Origin: an uncultured Dialister sp.
Lineage (GTDB): Bacteria > Bacillota > Negativicutes > Veillonellales > Dialisteraceae
Assembly: GCA_900545365.1 (NCBI GenBank)
Contig: UQYL01000007.1
Location: forward strand, 1 to 60,190
Length of the DNA: 60,190 nt
Reading direction: 5' to 3'
A program made the translations under genes and the position numbers. The notes beneath the pieces were generated by a model. It had not been told where the DNA came from. It saw nothing but the letters and a program-made list of their open reading frames with translations, and searched no databases. How positions within the stretch are numbered: position 1 is the first letter of the stretch; each line of letters opens with the position of its first letter. Shown in pieces: positions 15,461-23,985 of this stretch.

Positions 15461-15979
15461 TTACGCAAGGCCGAGGGCGTCTCGCACTTCCGCGAGGTAG
15501 TCCTTGCCGCCCACACGGCAGATATAGTTGTACTTATCCAGCTCGAGCACGTCTTCGCCGTCGATGGTGATTTTCATGTAGTTCACTTCGATGGTGTTCT
15601 TCGTGTCGCTCGTGGTGCCCACGTCGAGCTTGCCCGGCTCGGTGGTCTTCGGCACGCCGGAGACGACGACTTTCACGTGGCGCACCACATAGGCGGCGGC
15701 GCTGGAGTCGTAGACCTGCGTCGCGCCGCGGAGATCGAGCTGCACGCCTCTGGGCGATGCGAGGAGGACGTTCGATTTCTCGAGGGTCCGCCAGTTCAGC
15801 TCGAGCTCCATGCTGGAATAGTGGCCGAGGACCGGGGAGTCGATTTCCCCGGCGATGCCCGCGCCTTTGACGGTCTCGGTCATGGCTTCGAGGTTCGGAA
15901 GCGTCACATCCGCGATGCCGACGAGGTCGTCCCCGCCCTGGTAGACGCGGAAATTAATCAACTTTTCCGGCACGTTCAT
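15461..15979 (-). CDS. Major tail tube protein
   Basis: The 172-residue protein is a P2 gpFII-type tube protein: it opens with MNVPEKLINFRVYQGGDDLVGIADVTLPNLE and has the family's ELELNWRTL and late EVNYMKITIDGEDVLELDKYN segments. It stacks as hexamers inside the sheath. It directly follows the sheath gene and precedes gpE. Confidence 0.93.
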   Translation of the reverse strand: MNVPEKLINFRVYQGGDDLVGIADVTLPNLEAMTETVKGAGIAGEIDSPVLGHYSSMELELNWRTLEKSNVLLASPRGVQLDLRGATQVYDSSAAAYVVRHVKVVVSGVPKTTEPGKLDVGTTSDTKNTIEVNYMKITIDGEDVLELDKYNYICRVGGKDYLAEVRDALGLA

Positions 15980-15993
15980 AGCGTTTTTCCTCC

Positions 15994-17442
15994 TTATTCA
16001 AACAGCGTCTGGAAATAATCCGGATCGTACTCGATGACATTCTCGATGACCCGCGCCGGCGTGGGCGGCGTGAAGTAAGTATGGAATTTGATGATCCCGT
16101 CGAGGAGATTCGTCGTGGGATTCTCATCTTCCCGGAATTCCACCCGCGCGCCGAGGAGCACGCCCTGCGCCACAAGGCCGTTCAGGCGGATGTTCTCGCT
16201 GTCGATGACGGTCTGGATGAGGCGTTTGTTGATGGGCTTGTCCACTTTCGCCCAGTAGGTCTGGATAAAGGTCTGGGCGTGCCAGTTGAACATGCGCCGG
16301 ATGCTGATGAAGGCGTCCTTTGGATCCGTGTTGGACGGGTAGCAGGCGGTGCGGTTGCCCCACGCTTTCCACCCGCCGATGAAGTTCAGCGCGGTGACGA
16401 TGCCCTGCCCGTTCAGGTAGTTCGCTTCGTCGGGGCCGAGGATGACTTCCGTGCCGTCGGCGAGACAGGTGCCGGTGATCTGCATGGACTTGTTGGACGG
16501 CGATTCGTAGGGGATGTCTCCGTTGTCGCTGTCGACGGTGGCCATGACGCCGAGAAGATGGATGGACATATGGAAGATGTCGTCGCCGTTCCGCACCATG
16601 GGCCAGCAGACCACTTCCTGCTCGTCGGTGTAATTGAAATTGTTCTTCCACGTGGGCACGTCGGTGTACTTCGTGATGGTGTCCGCCGGCGCGTCGGCGA
16701 GGACCATGGCCTGGAAATGGCTGTTGATGCTGCCGGCCTTGGCGGTCATGACGGAGGCCACGGAGGGCTTGTCGCTCCACCCGGGCGCGAGGATGAGGCC
16801 GGGCACGAGACCGTACAGGGGGAAAACCTGATTCAGCGTCTCGAGGCCGGTATAGGCGCCGGTGGACACGTCCACGCCGCCGATGATGTCGTCTTCGGTA
16901 ACGGCGGAGGGGTCGAGCTTGTCGTAGGATGCGTAGAGGGTCCCCGCATTGTACGCCGCGCCGTCTTCGAGGGCGGTGATGACGAGCCGGCCGTCGCTGT
17001 CGTAGGCGGCTTCGTAATCGTTGCCCTGCACGAGGGCCGCCCCTTCCCCGCTCTGGGCTTTCACCACGAGGGTGGAGAGGAGCACCGGATCCGTGAGGAC
17101 GCCTTCGTTCTTCGTCATGGTGATTTCCGCATTTTCCACGCTTTCTTTGTGCTTCGCCGGGTCGAGGACGTTCACGAAGACGACGGGCGCGCGGTTGTAC
17201 AGGGAAAACTGGCTGTACATCGCTTCGCAGAGGGTGTAATTTTCCCAGTCTTTGCTGTAGCCGAGGGCCGCGACGGCTTCGGCGTAGCTGTAGCACAGGA
17301 CGGGCCGGTTCGCCGCGGCGGGGTCGCTCGCGAGATGGACCGGCGCAGTGCCGAAGATGACCGGCAGCCCCGCCGTGGTATTCACCGCGGGCACGATGCT
17401 GGTGGGCACTTCAGACGTATAGACGCCATGCTGATAGGACAT
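15994..17442 (-). CDS. Contractile tail sheath protein
   Basis: The 482-residue protein is a gpFI-type sheath: it starts YQHGVYTSEVPTSIVPAVNTTAGLPVIFGTAPVHL, has LAPGWSDKPSVASVM in the middle, and ends in the conserved ARVIENVIEYDPDYFQTL region that interlocks subunits. It makes this phage a myovirus. GGAGG lies nine bases before the ATG. Confidence 0.95.
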   Translation of the reverse strand: MSYQHGVYTSEVPTSIVPAVNTTAGLPVIFGTAPVHLASDPAAANRPVLCYSYAEAVAALGYSKDWENYTLCEAMYSQFSLYNRAPVVFVNVLDPAKHKESVENAEITMTKNEGVLTDPVLLSTLVVKAQSGEGAALVQGNDYEAAYDSDGRLVITALEDGAAYNAGTLYASYDKLDPSAVTEDDIIGGVDVSTGAYTGLETLNQVFPLYGLVPGLILAPGWSDKPSVASVMTAKAGSINSHFQAMVLADAPADTITKYTDVPTWKNNFNYTDEQEVVCWPMVRNGDDIFHMSIHLLGVMATVDSDNGDIPYESPSNKSMQITGTCLADGTEVILGPDEANYLNGQGIVTALNFIGGWKAWGNRTACYPSNTDPKDAFISIRRMFNWHAQTFIQTYWAKVDKPINKRLIQTVIDSENIRLNGLVAQGVLLGARVEFREDENPTTNLLDGIIKFHTYFTPPTPARVIENVIEYDPDYFQTLFE

Positions 17443-17444
17443 GA

Positions 17445-17696
17445 TCAGACCTCCTTTGCCTGTTCATAATACTTGTGGAGCGGAGTGCCCTGCCGGGCGG
17501 CCTCCGCCATTTTTTCTTTCATGTCCGCAATGGGAACGAAGAGTTTTTCCAGCCACGGATTGGCCGCGGCAAGGTCTTTTACCTGCGGCGGCAGTCCGCC
17601 GATCCATACGGAGTACGGCGGGAGCCGGTGGCCGGAGAGGGCCGGGCCGATGTAGATGCGCCGGTCCGCGGCTTTCGTCTTTTTAGAAATTGTCAT
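17445..17696 (-). CDS. Small tail-module protein of unknown function
   Basis: The 83-residue product starts at 17696 and has a proline-rich N-terminal half (YIGPALSGHRLPPYSVWIGGLPP) and a helical C-terminal half. It lies right before the sheath gene and overlaps the preceding tail-terminator-like gene by 14 bases. Similar small proteins precede sheath genes in many myophages, but their role is not known to me. Confidence 0.65.
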   Translation of the reverse strand: MTISKKTKAADRRIYIGPALSGHRLPPYSVWIGGLPPQVKDLAAANPWLEKLFVPIADMKEKMAEAARQGTPLHKYYEQAKEV

Positions 17697-18144
17697 AGTT
17701 GATTCCTTCCTCCACGGGCTGTCCGATCTGGTAGAACGCCGTGATTTTTCCTTCCCACTGAGGGAACGGCTGACTGTCCGGCACGGCGCCCTTGATGGGG
17801 AGCACGAGCACCGTGCGCCCCGCAAGGCACCGGCGGCGGAGCATGGCCTGCCGCGCGTGTTCCATGAGGTTGTAGAGGCTCCGCCAGCCGTTTCCCTCGT
17901 CTTCGTCGTATATGGAGAAGCCGATTTCCACTTTCGCCGTGCTGTAGTCTTCCCCTTCTTCATCGGTGAAGTCTGTCGCCAGCACGTAGATGAAGGAGGA
18001 TTTCTCGGCGGCGTTCTCCGGCACGGGCGGATAGCCCGCGTAGACCTCGACGGGGCGCAGGCCGGAGGGCTGCTCCGCCGCATAGTCCCGCACCGCTTCC
18101 CGCAGGAGCGCGGCGAGGTGTTCCATCACTTCCATGAGCGTCAT
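17683..18144 (-). CDS. Tail completion or terminator-like protein
   Basis: The 153-residue protein has an alpha-beta pattern with EVYAGYPPVPENAAEKSSFIYVLATDF and a VEIGFSIYDEDEGNGWRSLYNLMEHARQ segment, as seen in phage tail terminator or minor tail proteins next to sheath genes. It would close the tail tube at the head side. The start overlaps the gpZ-like stop. Confidence 0.6.
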   Translation of the reverse strand: MTLMEVMEHLAALLREAVRDYAAEQPSGLRPVEVYAGYPPVPENAAEKSSFIYVLATDFTDEEGEDYSTAKVEIGFSIYDEDEGNGWRSLYNLMEHARQAMLRRRCLAGRTVLVLPIKGAVPDSQPFPQWEGKITAFYQIGQPVEEGINYDNF

Positions 18145-18689
18145 TGTTTACTGATCCTCCATGAGATTTCATGCAGAAAACGCTCGTTCAGCGTCTTCTC
18201 CGCTTTGGGTACGAACTGCTCGAGCGTTTCTTCCTTCCCGACCATGGCCGGTACGGACGGACCGAAGGGCGTGGCGAGCGGATACCGCGCCCGCTGCCTC
18301 CGGTGCATGGGTCCTTCATAACCGCTCGGAAAGCGCTGTACGAAAAGGCCCTTCACCGGCCGGGCAGAGCCTCCGCGAAGCACCTGCACGCGCACAGGCC
18401 CGCGTTTTCTCCGGCGCAGGCGGAATTTTGCAAGGGACAGCGGCGTCCCTTTCGCGGTGATGACGCCCCGGGGAGACTGATTCTTCGCTTTCTGCGTAAA
18501 TAACGCCCGCTTTACATCTCCCGCGCGAATGATGTACCGCTCCCGCACGGCCTTGGAAATCTCTTTCCTCGTAGCCGTGATGGTGCGGTTGATGGCTGCG
18601 GCGGCCGCCTTCTGCACGAGATTCGGCATGGTTTTCATGAGCGTCTCCGCGAGGCGCTCATTCTTTTCGTCGAGCGTCACCCGTATCAC
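18141..18689 (-). CDS. Minor tail protein Z-like
   Basis: The 182-residue protein is very basic and begins with a helical segment (LVQKAAAAAINRTITATRKEISKAVRERYIIRAGDVKRAL) typical of prophage minor tail protein Z (lambda gpZ). The family acts at the head-tail junction. It overlaps both neighbours by four bases. Confidence 0.75.
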   Translation of the reverse strand: MIRVTLDEKNERLAETLMKTMPNLVQKAAAAAINRTITATRKEISKAVRERYIIRAGDVKRALFTQKAKNQSPRGVITAKGTPLSLAKFRLRRRKRGPVRVQVLRGGSARPVKGLFVQRFPSGYEGPMHRRQRARYPLATPFGPSVPAMVGKEETLEQFVPKAEKTLNERFLHEISWRISKQ

Positions 18690-18994
18690 CGGTCATTCGC
18701 CTCCAGTTTGATGGTGAGCATCCCCATGTCTTCCGCACAGCTGTCCACGATGTACAGTTTCCCGTCCAATCGGAAGGTCTGCCCGTACCGGGGAATCTCC
18801 GGCAGGTCCCGTGCCCGGCAGTGGACCTGCATCAGGTCCCGGTACACTTCGTAATGAGTGCCGGACAGGTCCTCCGCGGAAATTTCCTGCAGCACGGCCC
18901 GGCACTTCACGCCGTTCACGTCGTGGATATCGGCAAAGTCCTTCAGGTCAAGGAAGACGCGGAGGTCTTCCCCGATCTGTGCATGGAGACTCAT
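18686..18994 (-). CDS. Head-tail attachment protein, gpFII-like (lambda)
   Basis: The 102-residue protein has a beta-rich C-terminal half (IPRYGQTFRLDGKLYIVDSCAEDMGMLTIKLEAN) that fits lambda-type head-tail joining proteins. It lies between a capsid decoration-type gene and the gpZ-like gene, the usual place. The name refers to lambda gpFII, not to the P2 tube protein. Confidence 0.65.
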   Translation of the reverse strand: MSLHAQIGEDLRVFLDLKDFADIHDVNGVKCRAVLQEISAEDLSGTHYEVYRDLMQVHCRARDLPEIPRYGQTFRLDGKLYIVDSCAEDMGMLTIKLEANDR

Positions 18995-19344
18995 TCCGTG
19001 GCGGCCGGCGCGGCCAGCGTATTGAGCTTGACCGGCACCGCGCCGCCGGAGGAGGCCCCCACGGCGACGCCTGCGCAGATGAGGCTCCCGCTGTTTTCCT
19101 TCACGGCCTTCCCGGAGACGGCGTCCCAGTAGACCGGAGCGCCGGCAGTGATGTCCACCGCATCGGTGGGCAGGCTGAAAACGCCCACGATGGCTACGCT
19201 CCCCGTGCTGTCCTTCGGGATGGGCTCTTCGGCCACGCCCACGAGGGAGCCGATGACGAGCACGTCATGATACTCCACGGCGGTCTCCGCCGCGTTGGTG
19301 TAGTCGATGACGTCGCCTTTCTGCATGTAGCTTGCTTTTGCCAT
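18991..19344 (-). CDS. DUF2190-type capsid decoration protein
   Basis: The 117-residue protein starts at 19344 behind AAGGAGG. It has the DUF2190 pattern: VIDYTNAAETAVEYHDVLVIGSLVGVAEEPIPKDSTGSVAIVGVFSLP and a late ICAGVAVGASSGG. Members are thought to decorate or stabilise the capsid. It lies just after the capsid gene. Confidence 0.82.
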   Translation of the reverse strand: MAKASYMQKGDVIDYTNAAETAVEYHDVLVIGSLVGVAEEPIPKDSTGSVAIVGVFSLPTDAVDITAGAPVYWDAVSGKAVKENSGSLICAGVAVGASSGGAVPVKLNTLAAPAATE

Positions 19345-19357
19345 GTCTGTATCCTCC

Positions 19358-21178
19358 TTATTCGCCGGTGCTCTTGTAGAAAGCACGGTAATCCAGCAGA
19401 TTTACGCCGAAGTCGAGATAAATCTGGTACTTGATGCCGAGCACGTCCGTGTCGGTGAAGGTGCGCATGGTGGGATTTTCCACGCCGTTCAGATACGTCA
19501 CCTCGATGCCGGGGAGCACGCCCGGCGCGGCCGCCAGATACCAGGCTTTCGCGTCTTCGATATTCGGGTCCGCGATGACGGTGAGGCGGTTTGCAAAGGG
19601 GTTCGGGTAGGCGTTGTTCTTGGACGGGTCTACCGCGGAGGCGATGAGCGTGGACGCTTCCACTTCGAGTTCCGCCGGAACGATGAGATAGACCGGCTGG
19701 AGATTGAGATACATCTTCCCGGACGGATCCTTCTGCTTCGCCATGGCCGCTTTCGCCGCTTTGAGGCTTTCGATGCTGAGCGCGCCGGTGCCCTGATTCT
19801 TATTGGTGGACGAGAAGATGCCGGCGCCCTTGGTAAGCATGTCGTAGACCTGCTTGTTGATGGTGCGCTTCGCCGCCGCGCCGTATGCCGCCGGCAGACG
19901 GGAGAGCGCGGACAGGTCGTCATTGATGATGGCCCGTCTGGTGAGGGACCATTCGCGCCCGAAGGTGTGGATGGTGGTTTCCCGCCCCAGGTCTGTGATT
20001 TCCGAGCTCTTGAATTCGCCCATTTCGGTCATTTCCAGGAGCTCGTCCGCTGCCCCGAGGCCTACGCGGGTAGACGGTTTGAAGTCCGGATTGGAGCCTT
20101 TCGCGGTCCAGTACTGGAAGGTGGCCGGCACTTCTTCGTAGGCTTTCATGAGCGCTTTCCGCCCCACGTTGGCGAGGATATTCGGGAATGCGCCGGTGCC
20201 GCCGGAGAAAACGCTGCGGAGAAGCATATCGTTGTCCCCGCGGCAGTTCTTACCGGTCTCCCGCTCGCAGATGTCCTCCGCCAGACGCAGGAGGGACATG
20301 CCGCGGAACGCATCCGCTCCTTCGGCGGGATGGTCCACGGCGATGCCCGCGCGGAGTGCCACGCCGTCGGAAGCGGCCGCGCGGAATTTATCCCCTTCAT
20401 CGGCCGTGACTTCCATGTCCACGGGCTTCTTTTTCTTCGCCAGTTCGTCCAGTACGGCGGCGCGCGCTTCGTCGAGCGTCAGCCCGCCTTCGATGTAGGC
20501 GTCCGGCGCGAGTTCAAACGAACGGCACAGCGCGGTGATGCCCACCGCCCGTTTCCGTTCGGCTCTTACTGCTTCTTCTCTGATGTCCTGCTGTCTCTTG
20601 TCTTCGTCCATCACAGGATTGTCTTTCTTTTCCATGTGTGTCTCCTTTTCTTCGGTTTCCATGGACCGGCCCACGCCCACACCCGGGTCGGCCGGTACAG
20701 ATACGATGCTGATTTCCAGAGGCTCCCATTTCGTGACCACCACGGCGGGCCCCTTGAATCGGCCGTCGGCGCTCACTTCGTCTTCCTTGAGCTGGAGAAA
20801 TTCCCTGATGCGGTAGCCCACAGACACGCCGCGGAGGAATCCGTTCTTCACTTTCTGGAAGATTTTCTCCAATTCGTCGTCCGTATCGAATTTCGCCAGC
20901 GCATGGCCGCGGGCGTCGTCCCCGATCCACGCGCGCTCCACCCGACCGATGGGCCGGTCCGCGTCGTGATTGAAGAGCACCACGCCGATGTCCGCCAGAC
21001 GGGACAGGTCCACCGCCCCCGCTCTGTGGTCCAGAATTTCCGGCCCGAACCACCGCTCGTAAGGCGTCTCGCTGGAGAACGTGAGCTCCGCCGTGCGCGC
21101 CTCTTCGTTCACGGCGTCGGCTCTCGCCGCCATTTCCCGATTCATGGTCATTTCGTGCAGCTGTTCCATGCTGTTCAT
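19358..21178 (-). CDS. Prohead protease - major capsid protein fusion
   Basis: One 606-residue frame carries an N-terminal HK97-type prohead protease (about 25-175) and a C-terminal capsid protein (about 330-606, Mu gpT-like). The protease shows VVLFNHDADRPIGRVERAWIGDD with the catalytic His region and FLRGVSVGYRI with the Ser. The linker (about 180-240) is highly charged and probably serves as scaffold or delta-domain. The fusion would be cut during maturation. An internal ATG near residue 190 with an SD-like GGAGA (about 20,640) might also allow separate capsid expression; this is not certain. Confidence 0.88.
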   Translation of the reverse strand: MNSMEQLHEMTMNREMAARADAVNEEARTAELTFSSETPYERWFGPEILDHRAGAVDLSRLADIGVVLFNHDADRPIGRVERAWIGDDARGHALAKFDTDDELEKIFQKVKNGFLRGVSVGYRIREFLQLKEDEVSADGRFKGPAVVVTKWEPLEISIVSVPADPGVGVGRSMETEEKETHMEKKDNPVMDEDKRQQDIREEAVRAERKRAVGITALCRSFELAPDAYIEGGLTLDEARAAVLDELAKKKKPVDMEVTADEGDKFRAAASDGVALRAGIAVDHPAEGADAFRGMSLLRLAEDICERETGKNCRGDNDMLLRSVFSGGTGAFPNILANVGRKALMKAYEEVPATFQYWTAKGSNPDFKPSTRVGLGAADELLEMTEMGEFKSSEITDLGRETTIHTFGREWSLTRRAIINDDLSALSRLPAAYGAAAKRTINKQVYDMLTKGAGIFSSTNKNQGTGALSIESLKAAKAAMAKQKDPSGKMYLNLQPVYLIVPAELEVEASTLIASAVDPSKNNAYPNPFANRLTVIADPNIEDAKAWYLAAAPGVLPGIEVTYLNGVENPTMRTFTDTDVLGIKYQIYLDFGVNLLDYRAFYKSTGE

Positions 21179-22668
21179 GTGTCTTCCTCCTCCGTATGGT
21201 TACTCTGCGCCGCCTGCACGGCCTCCGGCGTATGGATGGGCAGCGTCAGCCCGAGGCTCTCGGCGTAGGCTTTTTCCCGCGCCATCTGCGCGAGCTGGTC
21301 CCTCCAGTCGTAGCCGTGGCCGGCGCACTGCTGGCCCAGCGTGAGCGTGCCGCTCTTCATGGCGAGCACGTCCGCCTGCATTTCCTTCTCCGGGTCGATG
21401 GACTGCCAGCCCGGCGCAATCCATTCCGCCCGCTGGTAGTCTTCTTTCCGCCGTTCGTAGCCCGGCATGTCCACCGCGCCCTTGAGGTACATGGTGTCCA
21501 GGAACGCCCGGTATACGGGCTCGCAGAAATGCGTGATGAGCCACTGCTGCGCCGGCTGGAAGGTGCGCCGGTCCTCCAGATTGCCCTGCCGTGCCGCGCT
21601 GTAGCTGCTCCCGCCGAAATCCCGGCTGATCATCTCGTAGGACAGGCCCACGCCGGCGCCGATCATGCGCGTGTAGAGCGCGGTGATGTCGCTCGCCGTT
21701 GACGCGGGCCGCCCCGGGTTGGCCGCCTTGATATCCTCGCCCGGCGCGAGGCGGACCATCATGCCGGGCCGCACGCGCTCCACGCTCTTCCCTTCGATGT
21801 CGGTGAGGCCCGATTTCTGATTGGCCATATTGCCCACGCCGACGCCGCCGTAGTTGTTCTTCACGATGAAGATGGAGTAGCACGCCGCCATGAAGGCCGC
21901 CATGTTTTCTGCCGTGAGGTATTCGTCCAGGTCTTTGATGCGCTTGGCCACCGCCGCGAGGTCGGAAATGCCCCGGATCTGGTCGGGATACTTCTTCTGC
22001 CACAGGTGCAGGATGTCTCCGGCGGGAATGCGCTCGGAGCCTGCGGTTTCCCATCCGTCGGCGGATTTCCGCTTGATCCAGTACGCCGCCGGGCGGAGGC
22101 GGTCGTCGAGCTCGATGCCGCCCCGCACGACGTGTCCCGTCTTCGGCGCGGTGAGCAGGCCGTCGTCCAACAGGTCCGGGCGGATAAGCTGCAATTTCAA
22201 AGGGAAATCCGCACCCGCATCCACGGTGAGCTTCACGAGGATTTCCCCGTCCACCGTCTTCCGCTGCACGATCATCCGCTGGATTTCATAGAAACCCATC
22301 TGTCCCGATACATCGCAGTTTTCCGGGCGGATCCACTCATTCCACAGCGCCTCGATGCGGGCGTTGACGGCCTCGCTGGCGCACCGTGCCTGCGGCCGGA
22401 TGCCCGTATTCACCACGTTCCGCACCATGGCGGACAGAATGGCGTTCGTTAGGTCGCTGTTTCGCTCGAGCCACCGGCACCGGCTGCGGATGAGACTGCG
22501 CTCGCCCATCTCCGCATTTTCCTGATCCGGCATGTCCATGGGCACCCACCGGTGGTTGTACCGGTTGATTTCCCCCGCGTCGTAGTAGCGCATCATGTCC
22601 CGGTACGCCCGTCTCCGCGCGCCTGCCGCAGGGGAAATGTAGGCGATGACTTTGTCCAGCCAGTTCAT
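21175..22668 (-). CDS. Portal protein (lambda gpB family)
   Basis: The 497-residue protein starts MNWLDKVIAYISPAAGARRRAYRD at 22668. It shows the lambda-type portal core (NDLTNAIL-like SDLTNAILSAMVRNVVNTGIRPQ, EILVKL, and GLSYEMISRDFGGSSYSAARQG). It forms the ring through which DNA is packed. Its ATG shares one base with the preceding stop, and its stop overlaps the capsid start. Confidence 0.93.
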   Translation of the reverse strand: MNWLDKVIAYISPAAGARRRAYRDMMRYYDAGEINRYNHRWVPMDMPDQENAEMGERSLIRSRCRWLERNSDLTNAILSAMVRNVVNTGIRPQARCASEAVNARIEALWNEWIRPENCDVSGQMGFYEIQRMIVQRKTVDGEILVKLTVDAGADFPLKLQLIRPDLLDDGLLTAPKTGHVVRGGIELDDRLRPAAYWIKRKSADGWETAGSERIPAGDILHLWQKKYPDQIRGISDLAAVAKRIKDLDEYLTAENMAAFMAACYSIFIVKNNYGGVGVGNMANQKSGLTDIEGKSVERVRPGMMVRLAPGEDIKAANPGRPASTASDITALYTRMIGAGVGLSYEMISRDFGGSSYSAARQGNLEDRRTFQPAQQWLITHFCEPVYRAFLDTMYLKGAVDMPGYERRKEDYQRAEWIAPGWQSIDPEKEMQADVLAMKSGTLTLGQQCAGHGYDWRDQLAQMAREKAYAESLGLTLPIHTPEAVQAAQSNHTEEEDT

Positions 22669-22883
22669 CAGTCCACCCCTTTCTCGGCGAAGGTCACGCA
22701 GAGTCCCCCGCCCCGGGCGTCGGCGAGGGCGTTCTGCAGGGCGTTCTCCCTGTCGTAGAGCGTCTTCAGATCCGCCCGTGTGAGCCGCCGGTTTCCGATG
22801 GTGTATTCCTGCGCCCCTTCCTCGATGCGGGCGATGGCCATCCGCACCCGGCGGAGCTGCCGCTTCAGCACTTCTTCTTCCAT
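22668..22883 (-). CDS. Small head-joining protein (gpW/DUF6148-like)
   Basis: The 71-residue protein starts at 22883 behind GGGAGG. It is an alpha-helical hairpin with the family-like YTIGNRRLTRADLKTLYDRENALQNAL. Small proteins of this type lie between terminase and portal in lambda-like phages and join head and tail. The bases before its start resemble those before the 23,935 start, as if the rightward gene between them was inserted later. Confidence 0.7.
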   Translation of the reverse strand: MEEEVLKRQLRRVRMAIARIEEGAQEYTIGNRRLTRADLKTLYDRENALQNALADARGGGLCVTFAEKGVD

Positions 22884-22959
22884 AGATCCTCCCACGAAAA
22901 AACGCCCCCGAAGGAGCCAAATCTGCTGTGTTAAAATTAGAAATAAAGGAGTTGATATC

Positions 22960-23817
22960 ATGCTTGAACAAGAAATCACGCAGGCACTTTCTACGCCTGG
23001 AATGATTGAAGCTACCCAATATGCCGCCGGCGGTTATGCACTCAAAAAACTTTATGACGATTTGGCAAGCCCTACCGTAAAACAAATGGGTCTTCTCGGC
23101 GCAAAAATCTTTTCCTCATTGGCTATTGGCATTGATGTATGGGCAGAAAAGCGCAAGAAACGGTTCATAGATCTGCAAAATGATCTCGCTGATAATCTGA
23201 AAAGTAAGAACCCGGAAGATATTACAGAAAATCCTCCAGATTATATCCTCGCCCCCGCAATGGCTTCATACATGGCCTCCATTGATAAAAAAGAACTTCG
23301 TGAAATGTATGCCAAATTGATGGCCAAAGCACTTTTGAAAAGTTACGAAAATAAAATTCATCCGGCATTTGCCACAATGATCCAAACCCTTCATCCGGAT
23401 GAATGTCTTATCCTGCATTATTTTTCATTAAAGCCTGAGCTTCCTATAATATCTACACTAAGGGAGCAACCAGATAAATCCGGCTATCACTTCTCGCTAA
23501 CTGATATTTACCTCTACCCTGTCAGTATTATTACCTCCCCAGCCGAATCAATAGAAATAACCTCATTTCATGATTTTGTAACTGGAAATCCAATGTATCT
23601 ATCAAACCTTTCTCGTCTTGGGCTCATCGACAAAACATATGACGTTTCCTTCACAGATACAGCCATTTATGCCCCGCTTATCAATCTTCCAATCGTACAG
23701 AATGATAAAACCCAATGCGAATCGTCACCCTATTCCTTTTCCATAAGGAGAGGAATCATTCGCCTGACTCCTTTAGGGCGGGAATTCACTAATATTTGCC
23801 TTGAAGATATTGAATGA
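22960..23817 (+). CDS. Abi_alpha (DUF4393)-like protein, candidate anti-phage moron
   Basis: The 285-residue protein starts at 22960 behind AAAGGAG. The N-terminal 110 residues (IEATQYAAGGYALKKLYDDLASPTVKQMGLL, then FIDLQNDLADNL, then ILAPAMASYMASIDKKELREMYAKLMAKAL) match the pattern of the DUF4393/Abi_alpha family. It is read rightward inside the leftward packaging genes and is clearly more A+T-rich than they are. This marks it as a moron acquired by transfer. A role in excluding other phages is inferred from family name and context; the mechanism is unknown to me. Confidence 0.72.
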   Translation: MLEQEITQALSTPGMIEATQYAAGGYALKKLYDDLASPTVKQMGLLGAKIFSSLAIGIDVWAEKRKKRFIDLQNDLADNLKSKNPEDITENPPDYILAPAMASYMASIDKKELREMYAKLMAKALLKSYENKIHPAFATMIQTLHPDECLILHYFSLKPELPIISTLREQPDKSGYHFSLTDIYLYPVSIITSPAESIEITSFHDFVTGNPMYLSNLSRLGLIDKTYDVSFTDTAIYAPLINLPIVQNDKTQCESSPYSFSIRRGIIRLTPLGREFTNICLEDIE

Positions 23818-23935
23818 CTTCCCGAAATTGTTCTACAAGATTCTCCAAGTCCATTACCTTTTCTTCGAGAAGTTCTATCCGTTTTTGAGCGGGAAGCTGT
23901 TTCAACAATTCCAGTTCTTTATCTTGCTTTTCCAT
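23789..23935 (-). CDS. Short coiled-coil protein after terminase
   Basis: A 48-residue product starts at 23935 with a strong SD (GGAGGAGG). It is entirely helical and charged with leucine heptads (MEKQDKELELLKQL, then KVMDLENLVEQF). It ends 29 bases inside the 3' end of the convergent Abi_alpha-like gene. Function unknown; similar tiny helical proteins occur near terminase genes of many phages. Confidence 0.6.
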   Translation of the reverse strand: MEKQDKELELLKQLPAQKRIELLEEKVMDLENLVEQFREVIQYLQGKY

Positions 23936-23948
23936 AGATCCTCCTCCG

Positions 23949-23985
23949 TAAAAACCGCCTGCACTCCGCAAGCGGTTTCGTTTTA
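23949..23985. terminator. Bidirectional terminator between terminase and head genes
   Basis: AAACCGC (23952-23958) pairs with GCGGTTT (23972-23978), with A and T tracts on both sides. It nearly duplicates the element at 12,399. It lies between the terminase stop and the next leftward gene, so it could separate packaging from head expression or end the Abi_alpha transcript. Confidence 0.72.
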
